From CAZTQN01 sp964615765 (GTDB taxonomy: Bacteria > Planctomycetota > Phycisphaerae > Phycisphaerales > UBA1924), in the NCBI GenBank assembly GCA_964615765.1, contig CAZTQN010000042.1, positions 1 to 28,790 on the forward strand: a DNA stretch of 28,790 nucleotides. The letters run 5' to 3'. The translations under genes were made by a program, and so were the position numbers. Each line of letters starts with the position of its first letter. The first letter of the stretch is position 1. Below the pieces are notes generated by a model, which was not told the origin of the DNA, searched no databases, and saw nothing but the letters and a program-made list of their open reading frames with translations. Positions 22,331 to 28,790 of this stretch are shown here, piece after piece.

Positions 22331-23617
22331 ATGGCCAGCGTCGTCTTCTACTTCCAGGTCCACCAGCCGTTCCGTCTGAAGCGGTACACCGTCTTCGACA
22401 ACTCCCCGTTCTACTTCGACACGCAGAAGAACGGCGACATCTGCCGCAAGGTCGCGGACAAGTGCTACCGACCGGCGACGTCGCTCATCCTCGACCTGGT
22501 CAAGCGGCACAAGGGCAACTTCCGCGTCGCGTACGCGCTCACGGGCGTCGTGCTCGACCAGATGCAGGAGTTCTGCCCGGACGTCATCGACCTGTTCAAG
22601 CGACTGGCCGACTCGGGCTGCTGCGAGTTCCTGGGCGAGACGTACAACCACTCGCTGAGCTTCCTGTACTCGCGAGCCGAGTTCACGGAGCAGGTGAACC
22701 TTCACACCAAGAAGATCCAGGACCTGTTCGGCCAGACGCCGCGCGTCTTCCGCAACACGGAACTGATCTACAACAACGACCTGGCCCACTTCCTCAACGG
22801 CATGACGCACGAGTCTGGGCCCGACAAGGGCAAGAAGCGCTGGCTCGGCGGGATCTGCGAGGGCGTGGACCACATCCTGGGCTTCCGCTCGCCCAACTAT
22901 CTCTACCGCCCGCCCACCACCGGCAACGGCCCCTCCGGGCGCCCCTTCTGCATGATGCTCAAGAACTACCGCCTGTCCGACGACATCGCCTTCCGCTTCT
23001 CCAACCGCGGCTGGGCCGAGTGGCCCCTCAGCGCCGAGAAGTTCGCCGGCTGGGTCAACCAGATCAACGGCGACGGTTACCTCTGCAACCTGTTCATGGA
23101 CTACGAGACCTTCGGCGAGCACCAGTGGAAGGACACCGGCATCTTCGAGTTCCTCTCCGCCCTGCCGGAGAAGATCTTCGACGTCAACCCCGGGCACAAC
23201 CACTTCAACACCCCGAGCGAAGCCATCGAGCGCTTCGAGCCCGTCGGCGTGTATGACGTCCCGCACATGATCTCCTGGGCCGACACCGAGCGCGACCTGA
23301 CGGCGTGGCTCGGCAACGCGATGCAGTCCAACGCGCTGCTGGAGACCTACAAGCTCGAAGCGCCGATCAAGCAGCGCCTCGCCGCCGCCATCGCCGCGAA
23401 GGACGCGCACGAGATCGCCGAGGCGGGCTATCTGCTGGAAGACTGGCGGAAACTGACGACCAGCGACCACTTCTACTACATGTGCACGAAGTACTGGTCG
23501 GACGGCGACGTGCACAAGTACTTCTCGCCGTACGACTCCCCGTACGACTCGTACATCAACTTCATGAACGTGCTGGACAACGTGCGCACGCGGGCCTCCG
23601 GGGCCGTGGGCGTGTAA
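22331..23617 (+). CDS. Glycoside hydrolase family 57, alpha-amylase type
   Basis: 428 residues, cytoplasmic (no signal peptide). Conserved GH57 regions are visible in order: region 1 VVFYFQVHQPFRLKRY near the N-terminus; 'CEFLGETYNHSLSFL'; region 3 FRNTELIYNND with the likely nucleophile E144; and region 4 LFMDYETFGEHQ with the likely general acid/base D257. The length is typical of the short alpha-amylase-type GH57 enzymes rather than the larger branching enzymes or 4-alpha-glucanotransferases. The expected role is cleavage of alpha-1,4-glucan (starch, glycogen or maltodextrins) inside the cell. Exact specificity cannot be read. Two MshEN-type small proteins follow downstream, 166 nt after the stop. 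Confidence 0.9.
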   Translation: MASVVFYFQVHQPFRLKRYTVFDNSPFYFDTQKNGDICRKVADKCYRPATSLILDLVKRHKGNFRVAYALTGVVLDQMQEFCPDVIDLFKRLADSGCCEFLGETYNHSLSFLYSRAEFTEQVNLHTKKIQDLFGQTPRVFRNTELIYNNDLAHFLNGMTHESGPDKGKKRWLGGICEGVDHILGFRSPNYLYRPPTTGNGPSGRPFCMMLKNYRLSDDIAFRFSNRGWAEWPLSAEKFAGWVNQINGDGYLCNLFMDYETFGEHQWKDTGIFEFLSALPEKIFDVNPGHNHFNTPSEAIERFEPVGVYDVPHMISWADTERDLTAWLGNAMQSNALLETYKLEAPIKQRLAAAIAAKDAHEIAEAGYLLEDWRKLTTSDHFYYMCTKYWSDGDVHKYFSPYDSPYDSYINFMNVLDNVRTRASGAVGV

Positions 23618-23783
23618 GCCGGTTTCGGACGTGTGCCCGCCCCCGCCCCCCCTCGGTGACGCCGGCCAGCGCACGCCCGAGAACCTGCGCGATCGGTTCC
23701 ACCAGTTCGGTGATGCACCGCCTCGCCCGCAATGCCGATATCTCCGTGTCGCCGCCATGACCGCGGCGAGCGGAGGCCTGTCC

Positions 23784-24290
23784 ATGCGCATCGGCGAGAT
23801 TCTCTGCCGTGCCGGGCTGATCAGCGAAGATCAGCTCGACTACGCGCTGCACCTGCAGCAGCACACCGGCGAGCGCCTGGGCGCCGTCCTTATCACCATG
23901 GGCGCCTGCTCGCAGGAGCAGATCGACCAGGCCTTCCTGGCGGCGTCGCTGCGCGGGCCCGTCGAGTCGGCCATCGACCACGCCTGCGCCGACCAGTTCA
24001 CCGCCATTCCCGGGCGCAGCATCCGCTTCGTCGAAGCCCGCCGGCGCACCGTCGTCATCGAGAACCTGCTCGACAGCGGCGTCGAGACCCGCACCGAGTC
24101 GACCGTCGAAGCCACGGTCGAAGTCGCCGTGCCCGGGTACGACCCGGTCCTGGTGCCGCTCACGCTCGACGCCCGCACGGGCGCGGTCGCGCTCGCCGAG
24201 GCCGATATCGAGTGCATCCGGCAGGTCGTCACCAAGGCGTACCTCGCCGCGAGCACCGCGAGCGCGTCCGCCCGCGGCTTGGCCGCATAA
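23784..24290 (+). CDS. Stand-alone MshEN-type domain protein, copy 1 (possible c-di-GMP receptor)
   Basis: 168 residues. The ATG at 23784 is chosen over 23757 because GGAGG lies 7 nt upstream. Residues 2-25 and 31-54 form two successive 24-residue motifs separated by exactly five residues: R2-I-G-E-I-L...G11...L18...L22-x-x-Q25, then R31-L-G-A-V-L...G40. This is the pattern of the MshEN c-di-GMP-binding domain at the N-terminus of type II secretion/type IV pilus ATPases; the last Gln of motif 2 is replaced. The remaining ~110 residues (VESAIDHACADQFTAIPG..., VEVAVPGYDPVLVPLTLD) are unassigned. There is no ATPase domain, so it would be a small adaptor or sensor. A paralogue follows. Confidence 0.78.
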   Translation: MRIGEILCRAGLISEDQLDYALHLQQHTGERLGAVLITMGACSQEQIDQAFLAASLRGPVESAIDHACADQFTAIPGRSIRFVEARRRTVVIENLLDSGVETRTESTVEATVEVAVPGYDPVLVPLTLDARTGAVALAEADIECIRQVVTKAYLAASTASASARGLAA

Positions 24291-24447
24291 CCCACGACGC
24301 ACTCACCCGAACACCCCCGCTCCGCAGGGTGAATGCTGGATGACAACGCGTTCATCCGGCCTCGGGGGTCTTCAGCGGTGACGTTTCCCCACGCTTCAGA
24401 CGATGGTTTCCCGGTCGAACCTCTCGGCCTTGTGTGAAGGGACTGCC

Positions 24448-25002
24448 ATGCGTCTGGGTGAAGTTCTCGTCGGCCAAGGCATCATCACCAGCGACGTGCT
24501 CCGTCGCGCCCTGGACATCCAGCGCCGCTCCGGCGGGCCGATCGGTCCGATCATCGTCGCGATCGGCGGGTGCACGCAGAACCAGATCGACCACGCCTGG
24601 GTCGAGCACGTCATCCGCCCCGCCGTCCGGGCCGCGCTCGATCAGGCCTCCGGCGGCCTGCTGGAACGCACGCCGGGGGTCACCATCCGCCTCACCCGCA
24701 TCGAACTCACGACTGCGTTCTTCGAGCAGCCCATCGCCGACAACAGCCGCGGCCCGACCCACCGGCGCGACGCGGTGATCGACGGCGTCGCCGAGCTCCG
24801 CGGCCCGGGCGGGCCGATGGGCGTCGCCGGGGGCGCGGTCGGGCTCGTCGGCGGGGCCAGCGCCGGCACGCTCGCCGCCCCGTTCATCCTCGACCCCTCC
24901 ACCCACGAAGCCATCATCGACGATCAGACCCGCATGAGCGTCGCCGAGTGGGTTGCGCTGCTCGCGGCCCAGCCGAGCGGCACGCTGCGTCAGGCGGCGT
25001 GA
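24448..25002 (+). CDS. Stand-alone MshEN-type domain protein, copy 2
   Basis: 184 residues from ATG 24448 (AAGGGA 7 nt upstream); an in-frame ATG at 24403 lacks such a site. The first motif is a full match to the MshEN consensus: R2-L-G-E-V-L-V-x-x-G11...L18...L22-x-x-Q25. The second, five residues on, is degenerate (P31-I-G instead of R-L-G). Alignment with the preceding gene is direct over the first ~60 residues ('GCTQNQIDHAW' against 'ACSQEQIDQAF'), so the two are tandem paralogues that have diverged in their C-terminal parts; here that part includes a Gly-rich stretch (~127-150). Function is unknown. Confidence 0.75.
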   Translation: MRLGEVLVGQGIITSDVLRRALDIQRRSGGPIGPIIVAIGGCTQNQIDHAWVEHVIRPAVRAALDQASGGLLERTPGVTIRLTRIELTTAFFEQPIADNSRGPTHRRDAVIDGVAELRGPGGPMGVAGGAVGLVGGASAGTLAAPFILDPSTHEAIIDDQTRMSVAEWVALLAAQPSGTLRQAA

Positions 25003-25018
25003 TCGGGCCTTCGGTTTC

Positions 25019-25024
25019 TATCCT
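25019..25024 (+). promoter_or_regulatory. -10-like TATCCT for the zinc-ribbon membrane protein gene
   Basis: TATCCT ends 5 nt before GTG 25030 (gap CCGGC); there is no Shine-Dalgarno. It supports the GTG start. Confidence 0.4.
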
Positions 25025-25029
25025 CCGGC

Positions 25030-25407
25030 GTGCCGAAGCCGCGTCGTGTACCGCTGGACCCGGGCGTTGCGTTCATCGTCGGCGTTCTCGCCGCGGCGCC
25101 CCTGGGATTTGCGCACGAAGTCCTGAAGTCGTTCACGCCGGCATCGTCGAAATCCACGCGGCTGTGGATGTCCGTGCTGTTCGGCGTGGCATCGTGGACG
25201 GTCGTCATACTTGTGTACCGCTACCTTCGCGGCCCGAAGGCGTTCGCGCCCAACCGCTGGAACACTAAGGTCTGCCCGGACTGCGGCTACGGGGTTGACG
25301 GGCTGGCGCGATGCCCGGAATGCACATGGGTGCGTCCGCCGCTGCCGACACGCACGCCGCCGCCCGGCTTTCAGGCCGACGCCGCGCGTCGCCAGACTCC
25401 GCCCTGA
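25030..25407 (+). CDS. Small membrane protein with C-terminal zinc ribbon
   Basis: 125 residues from GTG 25030. Two hydrophobic segments (~10-28 and ~46-63) precede a zinc ribbon: C-P-D-C-G-Y-G-V-D-G-L-A-R-C-P-E-C, i.e. CxxC-x9-CxxC. The CGYxxxGL...CPEC form recurs in planctomycete membrane proteins. The tail is Pro/Arg-rich. The role is unknown; metal binding or protein contact is likely. Its last 37 nt overlap the 3' end of the convergent glycosyltransferase gene on the minus strand. Confidence 0.7.
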   Translation: MPKPRRVPLDPGVAFIVGVLAAAPLGFAHEVLKSFTPASSKSTRLWMSVLFGVASWTVVILVYRYLRGPKAFAPNRWNTKVCPDCGYGVDGLARCPECTWVRPPLPTRTPPPGFQADAARRQTPP

Positions 25408-26675
25408 ACCGCGCTCTCGAGCGCCCCCGCGGCGGCCGCGCCCCCGTCCTCGCTCATCACCACGCGCCCGATCTCCCGGGCCCGGCGCTGCACCGCCGCG
25501 TCGTCGATCACGCTCCCGATCGCGCTGGCCAGGCGATCGGCGGTGGCACGAGAATGCGCCAAGCTGGTCCCGACTTCCAGCCGCACGCACCGGGCCGCGT
25601 TGTCCCACTGATCGTGCGCCAGCGGCACAACGCCCACCGGCTTGCCCGCCCGGAGCGCCTGGGCCGTGCTCCCGATCCCGCCGTGCACGACGTTCATCGC
25701 GGCCCGCGGCATGAGCGTCGAGAACCGCGCATATGCCAGCGCGATCACGCCCGGCGGAAGGGCCCCGTGCTGAGACATCATCTCGTCGATGTACCGCTGC
25801 CGCCCCATCAGCAGCACGGCCCGCTTTTTCAGCCGCACCGCCGCCTGGGCCGCCTGCCAGTAGAAGTCGCCCGCCGTGTGCACCGCCGCGGTCCCGAGGC
25901 TGAACACGATGGGCGGCTCGCCGGCACGCAGGAAGTTCTCAAGGTGCTCGGCGTCGGCGCCGGTGTCGTGGGCGTGGTGGGCGTCGAACCACGGGAAGCC
26001 GCAGATGACGCCGCCGACCGGGTCGCCCGCCGCCGGCCCGCGGAACGAGGGCGACCACAGCCCGAGGTTGAGCCCCGGGCGCACGAACTCGCCGACGAGC
26101 AGGTCGCGCCCCTTGGGCAGGCCGTATTCACGACGGATGGCGTTGAGCGAGCCGTCGAGCATGCCGCGCATGATCCAGCGCCCGATCCAGGCGTCCAGGC
26201 GCGTCTCGTATAACCGCGGGCGGGCCGAGCGCCAGGGTCCGAACACGATGGGGTCTTTCGCGCGCATCCAAGAGATGGGCGCCAGGGCCGCCGTCACCAC
26301 CGGCACGCCGGCCTTCTCCGCCGCCCACGGCGCGCCGAAGCAGATCGGGTGGTTCACGATCGCGTCCGGGCGGATCGATTCGATGAGCGCCGTCACACCC
26401 GGATAGATGACGCGCGTCAGCGGCAGCGTCAACTGCTTCAGCACCACCCGCGACCCGCCCCACGTGTTCATCACGCCGGGCGTCTTCATCACGTCGTCGA
26501 GTTCCATCCGCTCGCCCAGCGGCGCGAACTCGACGCCGGCCCGCTCGATCTGCCCGCCGAAGGAGGGGTTAGTGGCCACCACGGCCCGGTGTCCGCGCGC
26601 GATGAGGGCCTGCGCGATCGCGATGAACGGGTGGATGTCCCCGTGAGAGCCGTAGGTGACCAGCAGGAATCGCAT
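25371..26675 (-). CDS. GT28/UGT-like glycosyltransferase (GT-B fold)
   Basis: 434 residues. The start at 26675 (MRFLLVTYGSHGDIHPFIAIAQAL) is the typical beginning of GT1/GT28 enzymes; the frame is open further upstream but those residues are not family-like. An AAGGA lies about 10 nt upstream. The N-terminal Rossmann half has G-S-H-G-D (9-13). The C-terminal half has 'PIVFSLGTAAVHTAGDF' and the nucleotide-sugar-binding motif H331-G-G-I-G-S-T...P-L-A-H-D355-Q-W-D-N. This matches the sterol glucosyltransferase / erythromycin CIII-like subgroup. It should transfer a sugar from a nucleotide donor to a lipid or small molecule at the inner side of the membrane. It is divergent from the peroxidase gene. 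Confidence 0.88.
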   Translation of the reverse strand: MRFLLVTYGSHGDIHPFIAIAQALIARGHRAVVATNPSFGGQIERAGVEFAPLGERMELDDVMKTPGVMNTWGGSRVVLKQLTLPLTRVIYPGVTALIESIRPDAIVNHPICFGAPWAAEKAGVPVVTAALAPISWMRAKDPIVFGPWRSARPRLYETRLDAWIGRWIMRGMLDGSLNAIRREYGLPKGRDLLVGEFVRPGLNLGLWSPSFRGPAAGDPVGGVICGFPWFDAHHAHDTGADAEHLENFLRAGEPPIVFSLGTAAVHTAGDFYWQAAQAAVRLKKRAVLLMGRQRYIDEMMSQHGALPPGVIALAYARFSTLMPRAAMNVVHGGIGSTAQALRAGKPVGVVPLAHDQWDNAARCVRLEVGTSLAHSRATADRLASAIGSVIDDAAVQRRAREIGRVVMSEDGGAAAAGALESAVQGGVWRRAASA

Positions 26676-26712
26676 GGGGCAGGATCCTTGGCGCGCCGGC
26701 CCGGAAATATGC

Positions 26713-26782
26713 GCCCGCCCTGTCCCCCGGGCGGGCCGGGGCGACAACCGCTCTCCGCAGCCGCCGTTCCCGACCGGAACGG
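26713..26782. promoter_or_regulatory. Two inverted repeats in the divergent glycosyltransferase/peroxidase interval
   Basis: GCCCGCCC (26713-26720) pairs with GGGCGGGC (26729-26736), 8 bp with an 8-nt loop. CCGTTCC-CGACC-GGAACGG (26764-26782) is a perfect 7-bp inverted repeat with a 5-nt centre, ending 9 nt before the GGAGG of the peroxidase gene. The second could be an operator or a hairpin that limits access to the ribosome binding site. Confidence 0.4.
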
Positions 26783-26802
26783 CCTTCGCCCGGAGGCACG
26801 CC

Positions 26803-28674
26803 ATGCCGCTTCGCCCGCACCTCTCCATGCACCGTACCGCCCAACGCCTTCTTCCCACCCTCTCGCTCGCTGCCTCGGCCCTGGTGACGCTCGCCCCGGC
26901 CTTCGCGCAGCCGACGTTCCCGCCCCTGCCCGCCGTGCAGGCCCCGCCGGAGAATCCCATCACCGAGCCCAAGCGCGTGCTCGGCAAAATCCTGTTCTGG
27001 GATGAGCAGCTCTCGAGCGATTCGACGATGGCGTGCGCGACGTGCCACACGATGTCGGCGGGCGGCTACGACAACCGCCGCGTCCGCCGCCCGGGCCCGG
27101 ACAACCAGCTCAACACCCCCGACGACATCATCGCCTCGCCCGGCGTGATCCGGCAGGACGCGTTCGAGGACTACCTGCGCGATGCGCTCTTCGGCGTGCA
27201 GCCGCAGGTGACCACGCGTACCGCGATGTCGCCGATCAACGCGGCCCTCATGCCCGAACTGTTCTGGGACGGGCGGGCCCGCGGGCAGTTCCGCGACCCC
27301 GAGACCAACGCCCTGCTCATCCCCCAGGGCGGCGCGCTCGAGTCCCAGGCCGTCGGCCCGCCGACCTCCAGCATCGAGATGGCCCACGACGGCATCAACT
27401 GGAGCCAGATCACGGCGAAACTGACCACGGCCCGCCCGCTCGCGCTCGCCACCGGGCACCCGAGCGACGTCGCCGCCGTGCTCTCCGCGTCACCACGCCC
27501 GGACTATCCGGAACTCTTCCGGCGCGCCTTCGGCGACCCCGCGATCACCGCGGCCCGCATCGCCTTCGCCATCGCGACCTACCAGCGCACGCTCATCGCC
27601 GACCAGACGCCGTGGGACCGTTTCAACGCCGGCGACGTGACGGCGATGACGCAGAACCAGCGCACCGGGCTGCAGCGCCTGATCGCCAACAACTGCACCG
27701 TCTGCCACACGCCGCCCTTGTTCTCGAACAACACGTTCCGCAACATCGGCGTCCGCCCGCCGACGGAAGACCCGGGGCGCCAGCTCGTCACCGGGCTCGC
27801 GGGCGACTTGGGCCGGATGAAGACCCCGTCGCTCCGCAACGTCGCGCTGAAGAACAACTTCATGCACAACGGGCAGTTCACGACGCTCGGGCAAGTATTC
27901 GGCTTCTATGACCGCGGGCCCGGCGCCCCGCCGCAGTTCCAGCAGAACCTCGACCCGATCTTCAACCCGCCGGGCAATGTCCGCATGCCCCCGCCCGACG
28001 GCGCGCTCGTCGCCGACTTCCTCACCAACGCGCTGGTCGACCCGCGCGTCCGCAACGAAACGTTCCCCTTCGACCGCCCCACGCTTTTCGCGCAGCGACC
28101 GGCCGACCGCCCCGTCATCCTCGTCGGCGGCACGCCCGGCTCGAACGCCATCACCCCCGTCATCATCGCCAACACGCCGCCGATGATCGGCAACGCCGAC
28201 TTCAAGCTCGGGCTCGCCGGCGCCCTCGGCGGGGCCAACGCCCGCCTGATCGTCTCCACCAACCCGCCCGTCAACGGCGTGCTCACCCCGACGCACACCT
28301 TCGACACCAAGATCACTTCCGGCGCCGGCGCGGGTCAGGGCATCGCGACGCATCACTGGCCGCTCACCGGCATCTGGCCCGCCAACGGGGCCACGCTGTA
28401 CGCCCAGTGGGTCATCGACGACGCCGGCGCCGCCGGCGGCGAGGGCGTGGCCCGCTCCAACATCGCCCAGATCCGCTTCTGGTGCGGCACGGGCGGCTGC
28501 CCCGTCCCTTGCACCGCCGACGTCAACGGCGACCTCGCCGCCACCGTCCAGGACCTGTTCACCTATCTCACGCTCTACTTCGCCGCCGATTCAGCCGCCG
28601 ACCTCGACGGCACCCCGGGCGTCTCCACACAGGACCTGTTCACCTTCCTCAGCGCCTGGTTCGCGGGCTGCTAA
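26803..28674 (+). CDS. Secreted di-haem cytochrome c peroxidase/MauG-type protein with dockerin-like tail
   Basis: 623 residues from ATG 26803; GGAGG lies 6 nt upstream. A signal peptide (cleavage after AFA at residue 35) is followed by LGKILFWDEQLSSDSTMACATCH with haem site C78-A-T-C-H82, and a second site C298-T-V-C-H302 ('NNCTVCHTPPLFSN'). 'MKTPSLRNVALKNNFMHNGQFTTLGQV' is the family's RTPSLRNV...HDG motif, with HNG in place of HDG. This fits the CCP/MauG family, which reduces peroxide or oxidises protein residues in the periplasm. Residues ~450-565 are a beta-rich region of unknown role. The last ~57 residues are a dockerin-like pair (DVNGDL...VQDLFTYL; DLDGTPG...TQDLFTFL) with bracketing Cys and WFAGC at the end. 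The fusion of a peroxidase with this tail is unusual. Confidence 0.92.
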   Translation: MPLRPHLSMHRTAQRLLPTLSLAASALVTLAPAFAQPTFPPLPAVQAPPENPITEPKRVLGKILFWDEQLSSDSTMACATCHTMSAGGYDNRRVRRPGPDNQLNTPDDIIASPGVIRQDAFEDYLRDALFGVQPQVTTRTAMSPINAALMPELFWDGRARGQFRDPETNALLIPQGGALESQAVGPPTSSIEMAHDGINWSQITAKLTTARPLALATGHPSDVAAVLSASPRPDYPELFRRAFGDPAITAARIAFAIATYQRTLIADQTPWDRFNAGDVTAMTQNQRTGLQRLIANNCTVCHTPPLFSNNTFRNIGVRPPTEDPGRQLVTGLAGDLGRMKTPSLRNVALKNNFMHNGQFTTLGQVFGFYDRGPGAPPQFQQNLDPIFNPPGNVRMPPPDGALVADFLTNALVDPRVRNETFPFDRPTLFAQRPADRPVILVGGTPGSNAITPVIIANTPPMIGNADFKLGLAGALGGANARLIVSTNPPVNGVLTPTHTFDTKITSGAGAGQGIATHHWPLTGIWPANGATLYAQWVIDDAGAAGGEGVARSNIAQIRFWCGTGGCPVPCTADVNGDLAATVQDLFTYLTLYFAADSAADLDGTPGVSTQDLFTFLSAWFAGC

Positions 28675-28690
28675 GCCGGGGGGAAGTGGG

Positions 28691-28790
28691 GGGGCGAGAG
28701 GTCAGGGGCGAGGGGCGAGAGGGCTGAAATCCGAGCCGAATCCCGAATCCCGAATCCCGAATCCCGAATCCCGAATCCCGAATCCCGAAT
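28691..28790. repeat. Heptanucleotide array with (CCCGAAT)7 at the window edge
   Basis: The array begins 16 nt after the peroxidase stop. In 7-nt register it reads GGGGCGA, GAGGTCA, GGGGCGA, GGGGCGA, GAGGGCT, GAAATCC, GAGCCGA, and then ATCCCGA repeating. Written as CCCGAAT, there are seven perfect tandem copies at 28742-28790, running to the end of the window, so the true length is unknown. The first 22 bases match the array at 3490 exactly. Confidence 0.92.

Noticed and set aside
21923..23791. A 622-codon minus-strand frame opposite the GH57 gene
   Set aside because: It is the antisense shadow of GH57 and of the end of its upstream neighbour; no domain is recognisable.

Overview
The window looks like a chromosomal segment of a GC-rich planctomycete, most likely of the class Phycisphaerae. 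This is inferred from several marks together: strongly GC-rich DNA; secreted proteins that end in a paired dockerin/EF-hand-like unit of the form D-x-N-x-[SD]-G...VQD[IL]F-x-[FY]L...FAGC-stop; a degenerate LEPR-XLL motif (LEARTLMAAD); a PEP-CTERM sorting tail; and a CxxCGYxxxGLxxCPEC zinc ribbon fused to membrane helices. No rRNA, tRNA, insertion sequence, phage gene or CRISPR array is visible.

Layout. Positions 1-3630 hold the 3' end of a secreted dockerin-tagged protein and a complete secreted protein that combines N-terminal tandem repeats, a beta-lactamase-fold serine hydrolase domain (SxxK, SDN, KAG), an Ig-like domain and a dockerin-like pair. Each gene is followed at once by a heptanucleotide repeat array. 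Positions 3649-8101 carry holA (DNA polymerase III delta), a Pro/Ala-rich lipoprotein and, convergently, a LEPR-XLL-type surface protein. Positions 8620-12276 carry a PEP-CTERM protein and clpC. Positions 12424-15224 carry a two-unit ABC-2 permease and a class I methyltransferase. On the minus strand, 17884-15327 is a recR-rpoN pair. Positions 18059-20442 hold a membrane-anchored CX5R phosphatase whose stop codon overlaps the start of an ArnT/GT39-type glycosyltransferase. Then follow a membrane protein with a TPR-like C-terminus, a GH57 alpha-amylase-type enzyme, two tandem small proteins that each consist largely of a stand-alone MshEN-type (c-di-GMP-binding) domain, a small zinc-ribbon membrane protein, a minus-strand GT28/UGT glycosyltransferase, and a secreted di-haem cytochrome c peroxidase/MauG protein ending in a dockerin-like pair and a third heptamer array that runs off the window edge.

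How it fits together. Housekeeping genes (holA, clpC, recR, rpoN) are interspersed with envelope and export functions. The secreted dockerin-tagged proteins share both a protein tail and a DNA tail (heptamer array after a TAAG stop), which suggests a 3' module that has moved or been copied between genes. At least six genes without a convincing Shine-Dalgarno carry a TAnnnT -10-like hexamer ending 5-8 nt before the start codon, which suggests many leaderless transcripts. Other genes (LEPR protein, PEP-CTERM protein, both MshEN genes, the peroxidase) have clear purine-rich ribosome binding sites.

All family assignments come from reading motifs by eye; no database search was possible.
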